A DNA stretch of 64,000 nt from Glomus cerebriforme. Taxonomy: Eukaryota > Glomeromycota > Glomeromycetes > Glomerales > Glomeraceae. Positions 19,897 through 31,177 of this stretch are shown here, piece after piece. Every line of letters starts with the position of its first letter. Position 1 is the stretch's first letter. A program made the position numbers and the translations under genes. The notes beneath the pieces are model-generated. The model had not been told where the DNA came from. It made no database searches and saw nothing but the letters and a program-made list of their open reading frames with translations. The DNA lies in the NCBI GenBank assembly GCA_003550305.1, contig QKYT01000018.1:319179-383178 (forward strand), given 5' to 3'.

Positions 19897-22593
19897 ATGA
19901 ATAAAACAGAAGAGAACATTAGTCAAGAAAATGTTATTAATGATGAATAATATGATACAGAAACTAATGTATATTTTTTCTATCCATATTTTGTTAATAT
20001 GTTGCTTTGTACTTGTTATCTAATTATTTAATTAAAGAGAATCTATCTAACAGATTTATAAAACAAACCAACAATCAATCATTAATAATGAGTCTGATGG
20101 ATCAAACAAGTCATCCAATTCTTTAGAGTTGACCTCTGGACTTATTTTTCTTAACTGAGAAGATTTCAAGAATTGGATATATAAGGTTACGTTAAATAAA
20201 GGTTTCAACTATAAAATTAGAATAAGTAAATCTATTCAAGAAATGATGTGAAGGGCTACTTATGAATGTGCAAAATCTGGATCTTATATTTTACAAACTA
20301 CATTAGATCTAACAAAACAGTATATTACTAATTCCCAATGAACTTTATGTCCTTGGAAACTTAATGTAACTTGTTTAAAAACAAGTGGCATTATAAAAAT
20401 TAACTTATTTAATAATATACCTACTGGTTTTAATAATTCAAGAAATAGTTTCATGATTTCAGAAGTTGATAAAGAAAATGATGGCTGATATAGAGAAGTA
20501 TATTGTTTAAGGACGAATGGATTTAATATTTATATATCCCTTATTAAAATACGACTATCTGAATTAACCTATCCACAAGAGAAACTTATATAATGCCATT
20601 TATTAGTTTTGACAAAAATATAATCCAGAAAATAGAGATGCCTCACAAATGCTTTAATAATTAATAGATTGGAAAGATTTGGAACTGCTGTAAATTATAA
20701 AGATTCAATTAGATATATTTTCAAGAAGACTTACTTTTTTTTTATGGATTATACAGCAAATACAATGATGTTGTTATAGTAAATAGTACTTATAACATGA
20801 ACAAATTTCAGATGATTCCTTATATTGTAACTGTAGTTAATAATAATTACAAAACAAGAATCGTGATATGCACAATCATTAAAGATGAAATATTGGACAC
20901 TTACCATTGGATATTTAATAGTATTTTTAATGAAATAGGTATTGCTCCACGAATTGTCTTTTCAGATTCAGATCCTTTTCTCATTCGTTTGATCAAGAAT
21001 ATTTATCCAGATGCCCAGCATCTGCTGTATATATTTCACATAGATCTAAACCTTTAGAAAAAGCTTAAAGCAAAATTGGGCAATCAGTTTGAAGAATTCT
21101 GTCATAAATTTTATGTATGTCAAAATTCTCTTTGCGAAGAATTATTCGAACTTCGGTAAAGTTAGCTAATTGAACAATATCTAGTAGCATCTAAATACCT
21201 GTCCGATACTCTTTACAGATCTAAAGTCTCTTAGGCAGTTCTATAAATTTATCAACATTTTACAACTGGTGCATAAAGTATGCAGAGGATTGAGTCGATA
21301 AATAAGCATATATATGACAAAGTAGATCACTCTATATCTTTATGTAATTTACTAATTAGTATTAATGATCACGTTAAAAATGATGAACATTTAGAAAAAT
21401 TTGAAATTGAAAGAAATGCTTTACTTACGATCAGATTGCTGATGCTGAATACAAGATTTTTTAGTTGAATTGATATGATTATTAAAAATTTTTTGACTTC
21501 TATGATGTTTGGAAAACAAAAATCCCAAATAAATCAATCCATTTGTTATGATATTAATCAATTAAAGAATAGAATCATTTGATGGAGATGAGTTTAGTTT
21601 GAAATACAAGTTTAATTGTTATGGTTTGTGAAGGTTAAAGGGCTAGAAAATTTGATAAGAATATAGTGTAAAGTAATTGATTGTTTTGCTCTAGGTAAAA
21701 ATACATCATTTATTATTGTATTGATATTGATTTTTGTTATCAATTTATATTTATATCTATAGATAAAAACTGATGATGAAGAAATAACTATGGGAATTAA
21801 AAAATAAGAACAAGACATAAGACAAGTTTTTTTCTAATTATTGATTTTAAATTTACCAAGCAATTCTCAAAGTATGAAATGTAAGAGTAACTGGTACATA
21901 AGGAATCAGTCATTATGTAGTTCTTCTTGATGAAGGTACATATCTATGTACCTGTTTTCTCTTGATTAATAAGGTGTTGGTATATTAACATTTCTTTCAG
22001 ATTGGTACTTACTTTAGATATGCAATTTTTTACATTAGTATGATTCTGAGTCGATGATACCTGAATCCTGATGTTAAACTGAATACTCTTTTGCAACAAT
22101 ATTCTTCTATACCAGTATGTGATAATATACAATCGAAAGATAATAACATACCATTTGAAAGCCATGTCACCTTCTAATATTTCTTTTTCAATCAAATAAA
22201 CTCTCGTAGTTCTTAATTGTCCATAAAATCATTAAAGACTATGTATGCAGAATTATTTTGGTTATCAAAAAAGGCTATTGACTGGTCTATTAAAGTTGAT
22301 ATGCAATATGAATTGTTAAACCTTTTCAAGGGCTTTATTTATGATGTGCAGATTAGATTGGATATGACTGATATCAATAATCCTATTGTTGGTCAGCATA
22401 AAGGATGACCGGTGAAAGATTAAAAGGATTTATATAGGAAAAAGCAGTTCTAAAAGATAGTAACAATATTAATGTAATAGAAGATCACAATACTTTATAT
22501 AACATAGAAGACTCAACAAATATTACAAAAGGCCAGAAGTGTGGGAAATGTAATCAATATGGGCATTACGTAAAGATATGTCAAAACATTTAA
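19897..22593 (+). pseudogene. MULE (Mutator-like) transposase pseudogene
   Basis: The block order is that of fungal/plant MULE transposases. A FAR1-like DNA-binding region lies at about 20,120-20,410 (EDFKNWIYKVTLNKGFNYKI, RATYECAKSGSYILQ, CPWKLNVTCLKTSGIIKI). The MULE catalytic region at 20,797-21,057 has MIPYIVTVVNNNYKTRIVIC, then RIVFSDSDPFLIRLIKNIYP and HLLYIFHIDLNL, with an Asp in FSDSDP where the family has a catalytic Asp and a C/L-x-x-H-like signature as LYIFH. C-terminal helices follow (LGNQFEEFCHKFYVCQNSLC; RIESINKHIYDKVDHSISLC). Then comes a SWIM-like segment (YLCTCFLLINKVLVY, H kept, one Cys lost, about 21,950) and a terminal zinc knuckle CGKCNQYGHYVKIC with TAA at 22,591-22,593. 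Numerous stops and frameshifts kill it. Clear long terminal inverted repeats were not found. Confidence 0.8.
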
Positions 22594-23291
22594 CATTTAT
22601 AGTAATTCATTGTAAATGCGTGTAAATGCGTTGTCATTGGTTTAACTTTATTAATAAAATTGATCGCAGTTTAAAATCACGTGATAAATATATTTGATCA
22701 CGTGTTACGTATTCATACACGTAATGTACAATTAGAAATTGCCTAAATTATATAATTATATTAATTTCTTTTACTTTTAATTTACTTGTAAAAAAGTTTA
22801 GTTAATTCTTATAGTTGTAAATATTTAAGTAAAAAGAATAAATTATAACAAATACAAAAAATTTTCTAAAAAAATTGTTTTATACTAATTTTTTTTAATA
22901 GTTATAAGCTAATAAAATGAAAAAAAAACTAATTTCCATTATAATATAAATATTAGACTATTTTTTAATTGCTAATAAGAAATTTTTTGTTTTTAAAAAA
23001 AAAAATTTTTTTTTTTTTATTAATATAATAATATTTATGTAAAACTGATATAAAAAAAATTAAGATGATCAAATATATTATTAAAAAAAAAGTTAGGTAA
23101 ATTAAATGAATAAATTACAATAAATAATTGTGCAAATTTCTTAAAATTCTACATTACATTATAAATACACCTTTATATCTTCTTTTACCAAAATTTATCC
23201 TATCTATTTTCTATTATTTGTAATAAATAATAAATTAATTAAGTAAATTATAAAATTTTGTTAATTTATCTATCTATAATATCTGTTATGT
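22594..23291. other. AT-rich spacer, edge of the repeat compartment
   Basis: Homopolymer-rich sequence, including a CACGTGATAAATATATTTGA-type palindromic patch near 22,680-22,715 and long A and T runs near 22,998-23,030. No gene recognised. It marks the boundary between decayed repeats and the housekeeping block. Confidence 0.5.
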
Positions 23292-26200
23292 TTAATCAAG
23301 TTTTAAAGTTTTTCTTATGTATTTTTTACCAAAAATTATACCAATAATACTTAAAACTGTCACTAATATACCAGTTAGCAATTCACCAATTTGAGATCCA
23401 GTTGAAGTTGAATTAAATATTTGAAAATCAAAATCTCCCGACCATCTATTCATTAACCAGAAAGCAAAAAGTAAGTTATAGTGAAGTAAATCAAATAAAA
23501 AAAAAACCAAGCAATAAAAGATCTACGTACCCGCTTTCTACCCATGTAGCTTTTTCAGGATCAACAACCACAGCTTCACCCTTTTCATTAAATTCTAATC
23601 CAACGCCATAAGAGTGATGAAATCTTGTAAAAGAATTCGTACAATTTAAATTTGCGCAAATTTCACCAAACTAAATAAAGAAAATTCAGTTACAAATTGT
23701 ATTAATAAAAATGAATTCTAAAGAAATAAAAATTTTGAGGTACTGTAAACCTGACAATCTCCGTCATCTTGACAACCTCTATTCGATGTTAAATTAGCAT
23801 TTATTGATCCCAAAACATTATAATGGAAAAGTGGTAAAAGCGCTGGTGATGTAGGATCAAATACTCCTGTATAATGCGATATTCGCTTATCTTTTATATA
23901 TTATCAAAATTAATTAGAAATTAAAAAATTTTGAATTAGAAAAATCTTATTAAAAGAAAAAATTTTTAAAAAATGAATTTTTAAGGTTTATAATACTTAC
24001 CATTATTATCACTAAAAGCATCAAATAAAGAACAGGTACCATTTATAGTTAAACAGCCTAATAATTCCCTAACTAGTGTACAATTAACAGTAATTGGAAC
24101 ATTTGCAGCAGGGTTTGCTGGATTCAATAAATTTTGTGCATGCAACCAAATAGCTTGTGACGTCACATTTGCTATTGAACAAATTGAGGTGGTAATTCTT
24201 GAAAAATCCGCATCAGTTAATCCATTTCCATCATCATATTCACTATTATAACTATATATATATACAGTATACAAAAAAAAAAAAAAATTAGTAACTATCG
24301 ACTAAATTTAATATATACTCTTCTTAATGTATTTAACTGACTTTGTTAAATTTGCTTGAAAATCACTTATGACTACGGCCGGTATATTTCTATTTTTTTC
24401 CAAAAAAGCCATAGAACTACTGGGGGGTAATTTTCTGAATACACCATCCTCACTAGCACTCTTAACAGATGTTCCTCCAACAGCTAACGCTCTCAATCCT
24501 TGAATTAATACTTGATTTCCGACATTATTCTCGTCGTCAACATGTACGAAATAGTTTAATCCTTGTACACCTGTTTGCCCATTAGATACACTACTTAATT
24601 CAAATATGGAATCAATGTTATTAAAATTTATTCTTTTGAAATCTAAATCTCTAAAACAAGGAAAAGAACATCCACCAAAATTTCCAGTATTTATACCACA
24701 TGATGTAGTTGGTTTTGTATTATTTTGTATGCAATTAAATGGTTCAAAGATATTTTTAACAAATCTTTGCGACCCTAAAAATCCCCATGATTCTCCCGCA
24801 AATAATGTAAATAATATATGTTTTGGAAAATTCTTTACTGGTGGTTGCGACTAAGAGAAATTAGGGGAAAAAAAATTGGTTAAAGTGTGTTTTTAAAATT
24901 TTTGGCTAAAAAAGTTTAAGTTAGCTTACCTTACTTAATGCATCCGCTATAGCTATTAAAGCAATTGAACCAGATATACCATTATTTACCCCAAGTGTAA
25001 TATCTTGAAATAATGATTTACTATCCATCGCAGCTGAGACTACTATAATTGGTTTACCATCATTTTCATTCATATCAATTGATGGTGTTGAATAGACTGA
25101 ATGTCCTCCAATTGGATCACAAAAATCTAAAAAAAAAATATTATTTTTTTTTGTTTAAATAAATTAGTTTAAATTAATATATTCTTAAAAGACAAAAATT
25201 ATAATAACTACTTCTTCTTAAACAAGTAGGCGCATCTATAGCAGCAAACATAAGTGATTCTAATTGAACCGTTTTCAATGGAAATCTTTCAAAAGCTCTT
25301 CGTTCATTAAATTGTACTCCCTAAAATATATATATAGAATGTTAGATGATATATTGATTTTAAAAAAAATTTGAGGAATGAACTTACACTTATAATTCTA
25401 TTATAGGTTCTATTGGATGCTCTATCATAAGGATATAATGCAAATATTGGAAAATCATAACTTTCTTGAATAATTCCTAATCCCTACGAATATATATATG
25501 TATGATATGATTTAAAAAATCTTTTTACAAAATTTACATTTTTTTTATGCTATATCACTTACATTTGGGTTCCATAGATACCTACTTTCATCATTTCTAT
25601 ATAAATCGAATTGACAATTTGGACATTTTTCATCCGGTGATAAATTTGTTGGTCGGGTTATTATAGGGGAAGAAGTTGGAGAACTTGGATCAGTACCATT
25701 TATTAATGCCAATACACCTGACATCTTTCTTGATGATTCAAGTGATCTTAAATTGTCGCTAAAAAAAAATACACAAGGAATTTAATCTATCAAAAATAAA
25801 AGAAGGTTATAAATACATGTTTGTTTTTAAGTAAACTTACTTTGTCATTAATTCGTATGGAAGTACTACTACATATTTTCCTGCTTGATTTGACTTTATA
25901 AAATTATCCAATAATTCTTGTGTTTCTGTTAAAATCAATATTCCACTTGCCGGTTTTAAAGCTTTAGAAAAGAGCGATTAAAATGAGTTACACAATAATT
26001 TTGATTCAAAGAATAAAAATATATCAAATTTGAAAATCACGTACATTGACATCCCGCTACACTGGTTGAATTTAATATACGAACACATGGCATGGATGAT
26101 ATTTTCACATAAAAATTTTTTTCAAAATCACTATCCTGCGATAACACTATTCATCACAAAAATTATCACGCGAAATTTTAGAGTTAGTTTTCAATAATTA

Positions 26201-26299
26201 ATATTTCTTAAAGAATGAATGCTTCATTATGAAATAAAAACCTGGATGTATCAATAATGAGAGAAAAATAATTCTTTTTAGTAATACATTGATGTACAT
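23292..26299 (-). CDS. NCSTN: Nicastrin (gamma-secretase subunit)
   Basis: Twelve exons, 5' to 3': 26,299-26,242; 26,146-26,047; 25,961-25,841; 25,758-25,563; 25,483-25,388; 25,320-25,212; 25,126-24,930; 24,850-24,342; 24,251-24,001; 23,866-23,751; 23,670-23,531; 23,445-23,292. The product is about 680 aa, close to known nicastrins. It has a signal peptide (MYINVLLKRIIFLSLLLIHP, then VLSQ), PCVRILNSTSVAGCQ near the N-terminus, FCDPIGGHSVYS, and the peptidase-like ectodomain with ITLGVNNGISGSIALIAIAD. FAGESWGFLGSQRF corresponds to the human QGETFDYIGS segment, with its Glu kept. A C-terminal membrane span (IGELLTGILVTVLSIIGIIF) and a short basic tail follow. Nicastrin is the glycosylated ectodomain partner of presenilin that gates substrates of intramembrane proteolysis. 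My hand reading of exon 2 (about 26,090-26,110) leaves a two-base frame mismatch, so the first two exons are less certain. Divergent to the CASD1-like gene. Confidence 0.88.
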
Positions 26300-26684
26300 T
26301 TTTTAAATAAAGATTCACTATATTACAAAATACGAGTTTGAGAGAAAGAGAGGAAGAAATATATAAAACTGCATTTGAACTGTTTTTGTTATATAGAAAT
26401 GATAAACAAGCTTGCATTTATGGTATCACAAACAATATTAATGCTCAACTGAAAAATAAGCGTAGGATGTCCTCATTGTACTGTACGACTGTGCAATGTA
26501 AATTAACGATCTTCAAATTAGGTATACTTACCTTATATAGATTTTAGAAATTTCTCTTTTCCCGGCTAATTCTTATAATACTCTTTCCTCTTTCTTTCCT
26601 CACCATCTCAATAATTTACAAACTTCCTTTCTTTACTATCAACATTCTTTATAACCCTTCTATAATTCTCGCTAGAGATTTAAT
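26300..26684. promoter_or_regulatory. Shared divergent intergenic region
   Basis: 385 bp lie between the nicastrin start (minus) and the CASD1-like start (plus), so both promoters must be here. The right half (26,560-26,660) is strongly pyrimidine-rich on the plus strand, common in fungal promoters. A GTAAGT donor-like site on the minus strand at about 26,528-26,533 raises the possibility of a 5'-UTR intron in the nicastrin transcript. No clear TATA box. Confidence 0.4.
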
Positions 26685-29232
26685 ATGTCAATAGGTGCAC
26701 AGTATTATTCAATTAATAGAACTAATACCATTCATTATACGATATGGACTCTGGTAGTCATAATTTTCATATATGCTCTTGGTTCCTTCTATCACAGTAA
26801 GTATCGACGATTTATTAATATTTGAATCAAAATGTCCATCACTTATTCCTTATCTTTTCTGCGTTTTTTTTTCAGACAATGACCCATTTAAATGTAATAG
26901 TTTACTTAATGATGGATCATTTTTGGATTCAACCAAACATAAAAATTGGCAACCATCATCATGCGTGATGAGTAATTATAATGCACAAAGTATAACAACA
27001 TGTTTAAAAAATCGACGAATCCTTTTCATAGGAGATTCAACGATTCGTACATTATTTTATTCATTAATTAAAAAAATCGAACCTACATTAAATACAACAT
27101 CAGAATTAAAACATTCTAATTTACATTTCAAATTTAACGATATTACATTTGAGTTTCAATGGGATCCATTTTTAAATAGTAATTCGACAGATATTTTATT
27201 AGGAAAAAGTTATGAAGGAAGTAGAGGACTATTTGGTAAAAGACCAAGTATTTTGGTATTAGGTAGCGGATTATGGTATTTAAGACATCAAGAAGAAAGT
27301 GGTGGAATTAACGGATGGAAACAAAATATTGATAAAATAGTTGACATTATTACATCATCACCACAAGCTTATTTTTCTATCGCTGATACAATATTTTTGG
27401 CACCAATACAATATTTAATTCATGAAAAATTGAATCCAGTAAGAGCAAGTACGATGTTAGATGAAGATATTTATGAAATGAACGAATATTTAAAAATCAA
27501 ACAAAAAGAAAAAGTTTTATTGGATATTCCATTCGTATTTAATAAAATCATTGAAGGAGCAAGAGAAGAAACAGAAGATGGAGTACATTATTCGGATGCG
27601 ATAACGAATATACAAGCAGATATCCTACTTAATTATAGATGTAATAATTTATTACCTAAAAAAGCTCCAATGTATATAACATGCTGTAATAGATATCCAC
27701 AGATGAATCGGGTACAATTTGGCATTCTTGTTCTCTTTCTTGTATTAATACCAATGGCTGTTTATTATAGAATGTTTGAATTTCGTCCAAGTAGATTATT
27801 AGAAAGAATAATTCCATCGAAATCCATATTATTATCAATACTTATATTTGGATCAGCAGTTGTATATATGTATTGGTCTGATCGTACTTCCCTCTTCTCC
27901 AAATCTCAAAAGCAATATAATGTTTACCACTTTATCTTACTTACTCTTCTTTACTTGATCGGTGGAATCTTTTCATTAAAGACCAAAGATAAGGATCAAT
28001 TATTCCTCAATCGTGATCAAACGGACGAATGGAAAGGATGGATGCAATTAGCCGTACTTGTGTATCATTATTTAGGGGCATCAAGTGTATCTGGAATTTA
28101 TAATCCAATTAGAATTTTAGTGGCAGCTTATTTATTTATGACAGGATATGGTCATTTCATCTTTTTTTACAAAAAAGCCGATTTCGGTCTTAATCGTGTT
28201 ATTAATGTAGTAATTAGACTAAATTTATTGACCATAATATTAACTTATGTTATGAATACTGATTATCTCTTTTATTATTTCTCACCGTTGACAACATTTT
28301 GGTTCTTTGTTATTTATATAACAATGTATATTAGATCATCGCGTAACAAATCGATGATATTCTTATTAAGTAAGATCGCATTATCATGTTTAATTGTATA
28401 TTGGATCGTACTTAAACCTGGAATATTAGAAAACATATTTTCATTTTTACAAATCATTGCAAATATTAATTGGAATGCGAAAGAATGGAGATTCCGAGTA
28501 CAATTAGATTTATTTATTGTTTACATAGGAATGTTAGTTGGATTAATATTAATTAAAATTCAAGAATATAAAATAACAGAAAAGAATTATTGGTCATCAC
28601 TCAAACGTTATTCTATAATTATTTCCAGTATTATAATGATTTGGTTCTTTCATTTTGAATTGACGAGAGAAAGTAAGTTTGAATATAATAAATATCATCC
28701 ATACATATCATTCTTGCCCATAATTTCTTTTATCATATTAAGAAACAGTACACAATATTTAAGAAGTACCACGAGTGGATTATTCACTTTTTTTGGTAAA
28801 TGTTCGTTAGAAACATTTATTGGTCAATTTCACATGTGGCTTGCTGGTGATACCAAAGGGTTACTTATATTGGTCGGTGATGGACAATGGGGATTTTGGT
28901 GGTGGATTAATTTAATTGTGACTTCATCCATTTTCATTTATATTTGTTTTTATTTGGCCAGATCCACGGGAGAATTAACAAATTGGATTTGTTCGACGTC
29001 AACAATGATGACGAATATAAATATAAAAGAAAGTACTAATGATCTTAATATTGTAAAAGTAGTAGATGATGATGATGATGAATTTGATGAGAAAAAAGAT
29101 AACGAAAATGATAATAGTATATTTAATTCTTTAATTAATATTTGTGAAAAATTATGGAACAATTTAAAAATTAGAATGATTTTATTAATTATAATTGGAT
29201 GGATTATTAATTTAAATTATAAAACATCATAA
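26685..29232 (+). CDS. CASD1: CASD1/Cas1p-type O-acetyltransferase
   Basis: Two exons, 26,685-26,796 and 26,876-29,232, with a 79-bp GTAAGT...TTTCAG intron, give 822 aa. Reading through the intron also gives a long open frame, but the spliced form supplies an ATG and an N-terminal membrane anchor (TIWTLVVIIFIYALGSFYH). The luminal SGNH-esterase-like domain follows: DPFKCN, NWQPSSCVM, LFIGDSTIRTLFY with the nucleophile Ser at residue 92, and EDGVHYSD with Asp 272 and His 275. Human CASD1 uses Ser94, Asp270 and His273. From about residue 330 there are roughly ten or more membrane segments (Cas1p 10-TM acyltransferase domain, PF07779). An acidic Asp/Glu run and a last hydrophobic helix end it. 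Relatives acetylate sialic acid (animals) or capsule/cell-wall polysaccharides (Cryptococcus Cas1, plant RWA) in the Golgi. The substrate here is unknown. Confidence 0.92.
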
Positions 29233-29481
29233 TTCAATTAATTCATCCAATTTCTTAAAATAAACACATTTAAATTATTTTATTGTACCTTTATTACTTT
29301 TATTTATAATAAAATCAAAACATATCAGGAATTAATATTAATTTAAAATATAGAATTATTCTTTGAATTAGTTATTTATTATATCATTATTAACAATATT
29401 ATTATATTTATATAAATTTATTAAAAGATATATATATATATTATATATATAAAATAAATAAATAAATATTGAATGAAATTT

Positions 29482-30064
29482 TTATGCAATGAGTATGTAA
29501 AGAGCACTTAAAAGTACAATAGCTATGCTCATCCAAATTCCTCGTAATTCTTTCACATTCAATGAATTACCACTTCCACTACTTCCATTTTCTCCATCGT
29601 AGTCACCATCATAATTAACAATTGGAGACGCAATTGCTTGAACCACTTTAACCGTTGTTGAGGCACCACCTGGAGTAACTGGTGGTATAGTTGATACGAT
29701 CGTTTCGTAAAGTGTTGAATAATGTTTAATGACTACTGATTTCGTTAAAGTTGGAGTTATTGTATTTACAGATGGCGCCGTAATTATCGGAACTCTAAAA
29801 ATAAAATATATAGCATTAATTAGTAAAAGATCAGAGTATATTGTATTTATTATAAAAAAAAAAAGAAATATTTATTTATTACATTGCAGTAGCTGTTACT
29901 GTAACGGGCCCAGATGCCGAAGCCGAAGCCGAAGGGCTTGAACTTAGAATTTGCTGTCTTTTGTATAAAGCTTCTCTATCCGTATTTAATAAAGATTTTG
30001 AAGTATACTTAGTAATCATTAAAAGCATCATGAGCGAAACTAATAATATTATAAAAAACTTCAT
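29482..30064 (-). CDS. Small Ser/Thr-rich secreted, possibly anchored protein
   Basis: Two exons, 30,064-29,883 and 29,794-29,482, with an 88-bp intron (GTAATA...TTTTAG), make 164 aa. The N-terminus MKFFIILLVSLMMLLMI is a signal peptide or anchor. The middle is rich in Ser, Thr, Ala, Val and Pro (SSSPSASASASGPVTVTAT; PGGASTTVKVV), typical of O-glycosylated fungal surface proteins. It is followed by an acidic Gly/Ser stretch (NYDGDYDGENGSSGSGNS). The C-terminus is a hydrophobic segment (IWMSIAIVLLSALYILIA) with no charged tail, as in GPI-anchor signals, with Gly/Ser/Asn upstream that could serve as the omega site. No catalytic domain. A TATAAAA on the minus strand lies 107 bp upstream of the ATG. 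Start and intron were chosen because the sum closes to 165 codons. Confidence 0.78.
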
Positions 30065-30170
30065 GTTTAATCAATATTTATTATGTATATATTTGATATG
30101 ATTTTGTAAAATTTGTAAATTTCAATTTCAAGAACAATTAAAATCAAAAATATTTAATTATTCTTTGTCT

Positions 30171-30177
30171 TTTTATA
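30171..30177 (-). promoter_or_regulatory. Candidate TATA box for the surface-protein gene
   Basis: TATAAAA on the minus strand, 107 bp before the ATG at 30,064. In such AT-rich DNA this can occur by chance. It is listed because the spacing is similar to two other genes here. Confidence 0.3.
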
Positions 30178-31078
30178 TTAAAAAAAAAATCGATCTTTAA
30201 CTATTTACCAATTTCATTTATTTTCTTCTATTCCCATAAAAATTCCTTAGTAAAAAAAGGAAAAAAAGGAAATGATTGAAAAAATCATCAGATTGTAACC
30301 AATTTATCAATTTTTTTCTTTTTTTGTTAGCTTATCATTTTTTTATTATTAGCATCATAGCATCCCATCTCTACGAAAAAAAAAGTATAATGTAATTTTA
30401 ACTGAATTCATAAGATGAATAATGATCGCTCTTTTTATAAATTATTAAGGGAGATGTTTGACAATAAGGTCATGTAAATATCGCGTCTTAAATATCGTTA
30501 CCAAAATGGAATTATTATATAAATTATATCGGTATCAAAATTTATAAATAGACAATTAACATGGATGGTTTATATTAAAAAGATTTTCAATGCTTACATT
30601 ATATTAATAAAAAGCAATATTGGAAATTTTTCTGAAGATTAAATTTCAATATTAAGGAATATTTAGTTCGATCCGCCGGATGAATCCAATGAAATTTATC
30701 GGTTGTTCGTCCAAATTAGGATTATTAATTTAGTAGTGTTTACTGCGGAATATAATTTTAATCCAAATTTTATTAAATGTCAAATGTCAAATTAAATGAT
30801 GATTTGAATTGACTAATTAATTAATCAGATGAATATGATGAATATAAAAAAATAATCTATTGTTTATTTCATATGGCAATTAGTATAATTGTGACGAATC
30901 TTATATCAAGATAAAAGTGAATAAATACGTGGGAAGCGCGCGCAGTAAAAATCTTACAGAATTGTCTATATTTAATGAACTAATAATGACTTAATTTACT
31001 GAATTTGAAAAACACTGCGTATAATTAAAAAAGCCAAGAATTCAAAATAGATGATGCGCAGCTATTATTCAATTATTA

Positions 31079-31085
31079 TATAAAA
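31079..31085 (+). promoter_or_regulatory. Candidate TATA box for the VWA gene
   Basis: TATAAAA 99 bp upstream of the ATG at 31,178, followed by a pyrimidine-rich stretch (TCTCTTTTTTGTCTTTCTATCC) typical of fungal transcription start regions. Confidence 0.35.
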
Positions 31086-31177
31086 TATTCTCTTTTTTGT
31101 CTTTCTATCCATTCTCGCTTTCAACTCTTAAATAAAACATTATTATTCCTTTTTTTTAAAAAAAAAAATTTTAAATC

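Larger units (their letters stand above)
30065..31177. other. Divergent intergenic region, no gene seen
   Basis: 1.1 kb between the divergent surface-protein gene and the VWA gene. It carries both presumed promoters, several A/T homopolymers, and one unusually GC-rich patch (GGGAAGCGCGCGCAG near 30,930-30,945). No open frame with protein-like composition. Confidence 0.5.

Noticed and set aside
21944..22195. 83-codon minus-strand open frame
   Set aside because: Antisense to the SWIM-like part of the MULE relic.
24606..24854. 82-codon plus-strand open frame
   Set aside because: Antisense to the long nicastrin exon 24,342-24,850.
26338..26547. 69-codon open frames on both strands upstream of nicastrin
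   Set aside because: They overlap the divergent promoter region; neither has protein-like conserved words. The minus-strand one overlaps the nicastrin signal-peptide exon in another frame.
26773..26875. Longer 819-codon reading of the CASD1-like gene starting at a non-ATG codon
   Set aside because: It translates an evident GTAAGT...TTTCAG intron; the spliced model adds an ATG and a membrane anchor.
30930..30945. GC-rich patch as a CpG-type regulatory element
   Set aside because: Only 15 bp long and isolated; insufficient to call.
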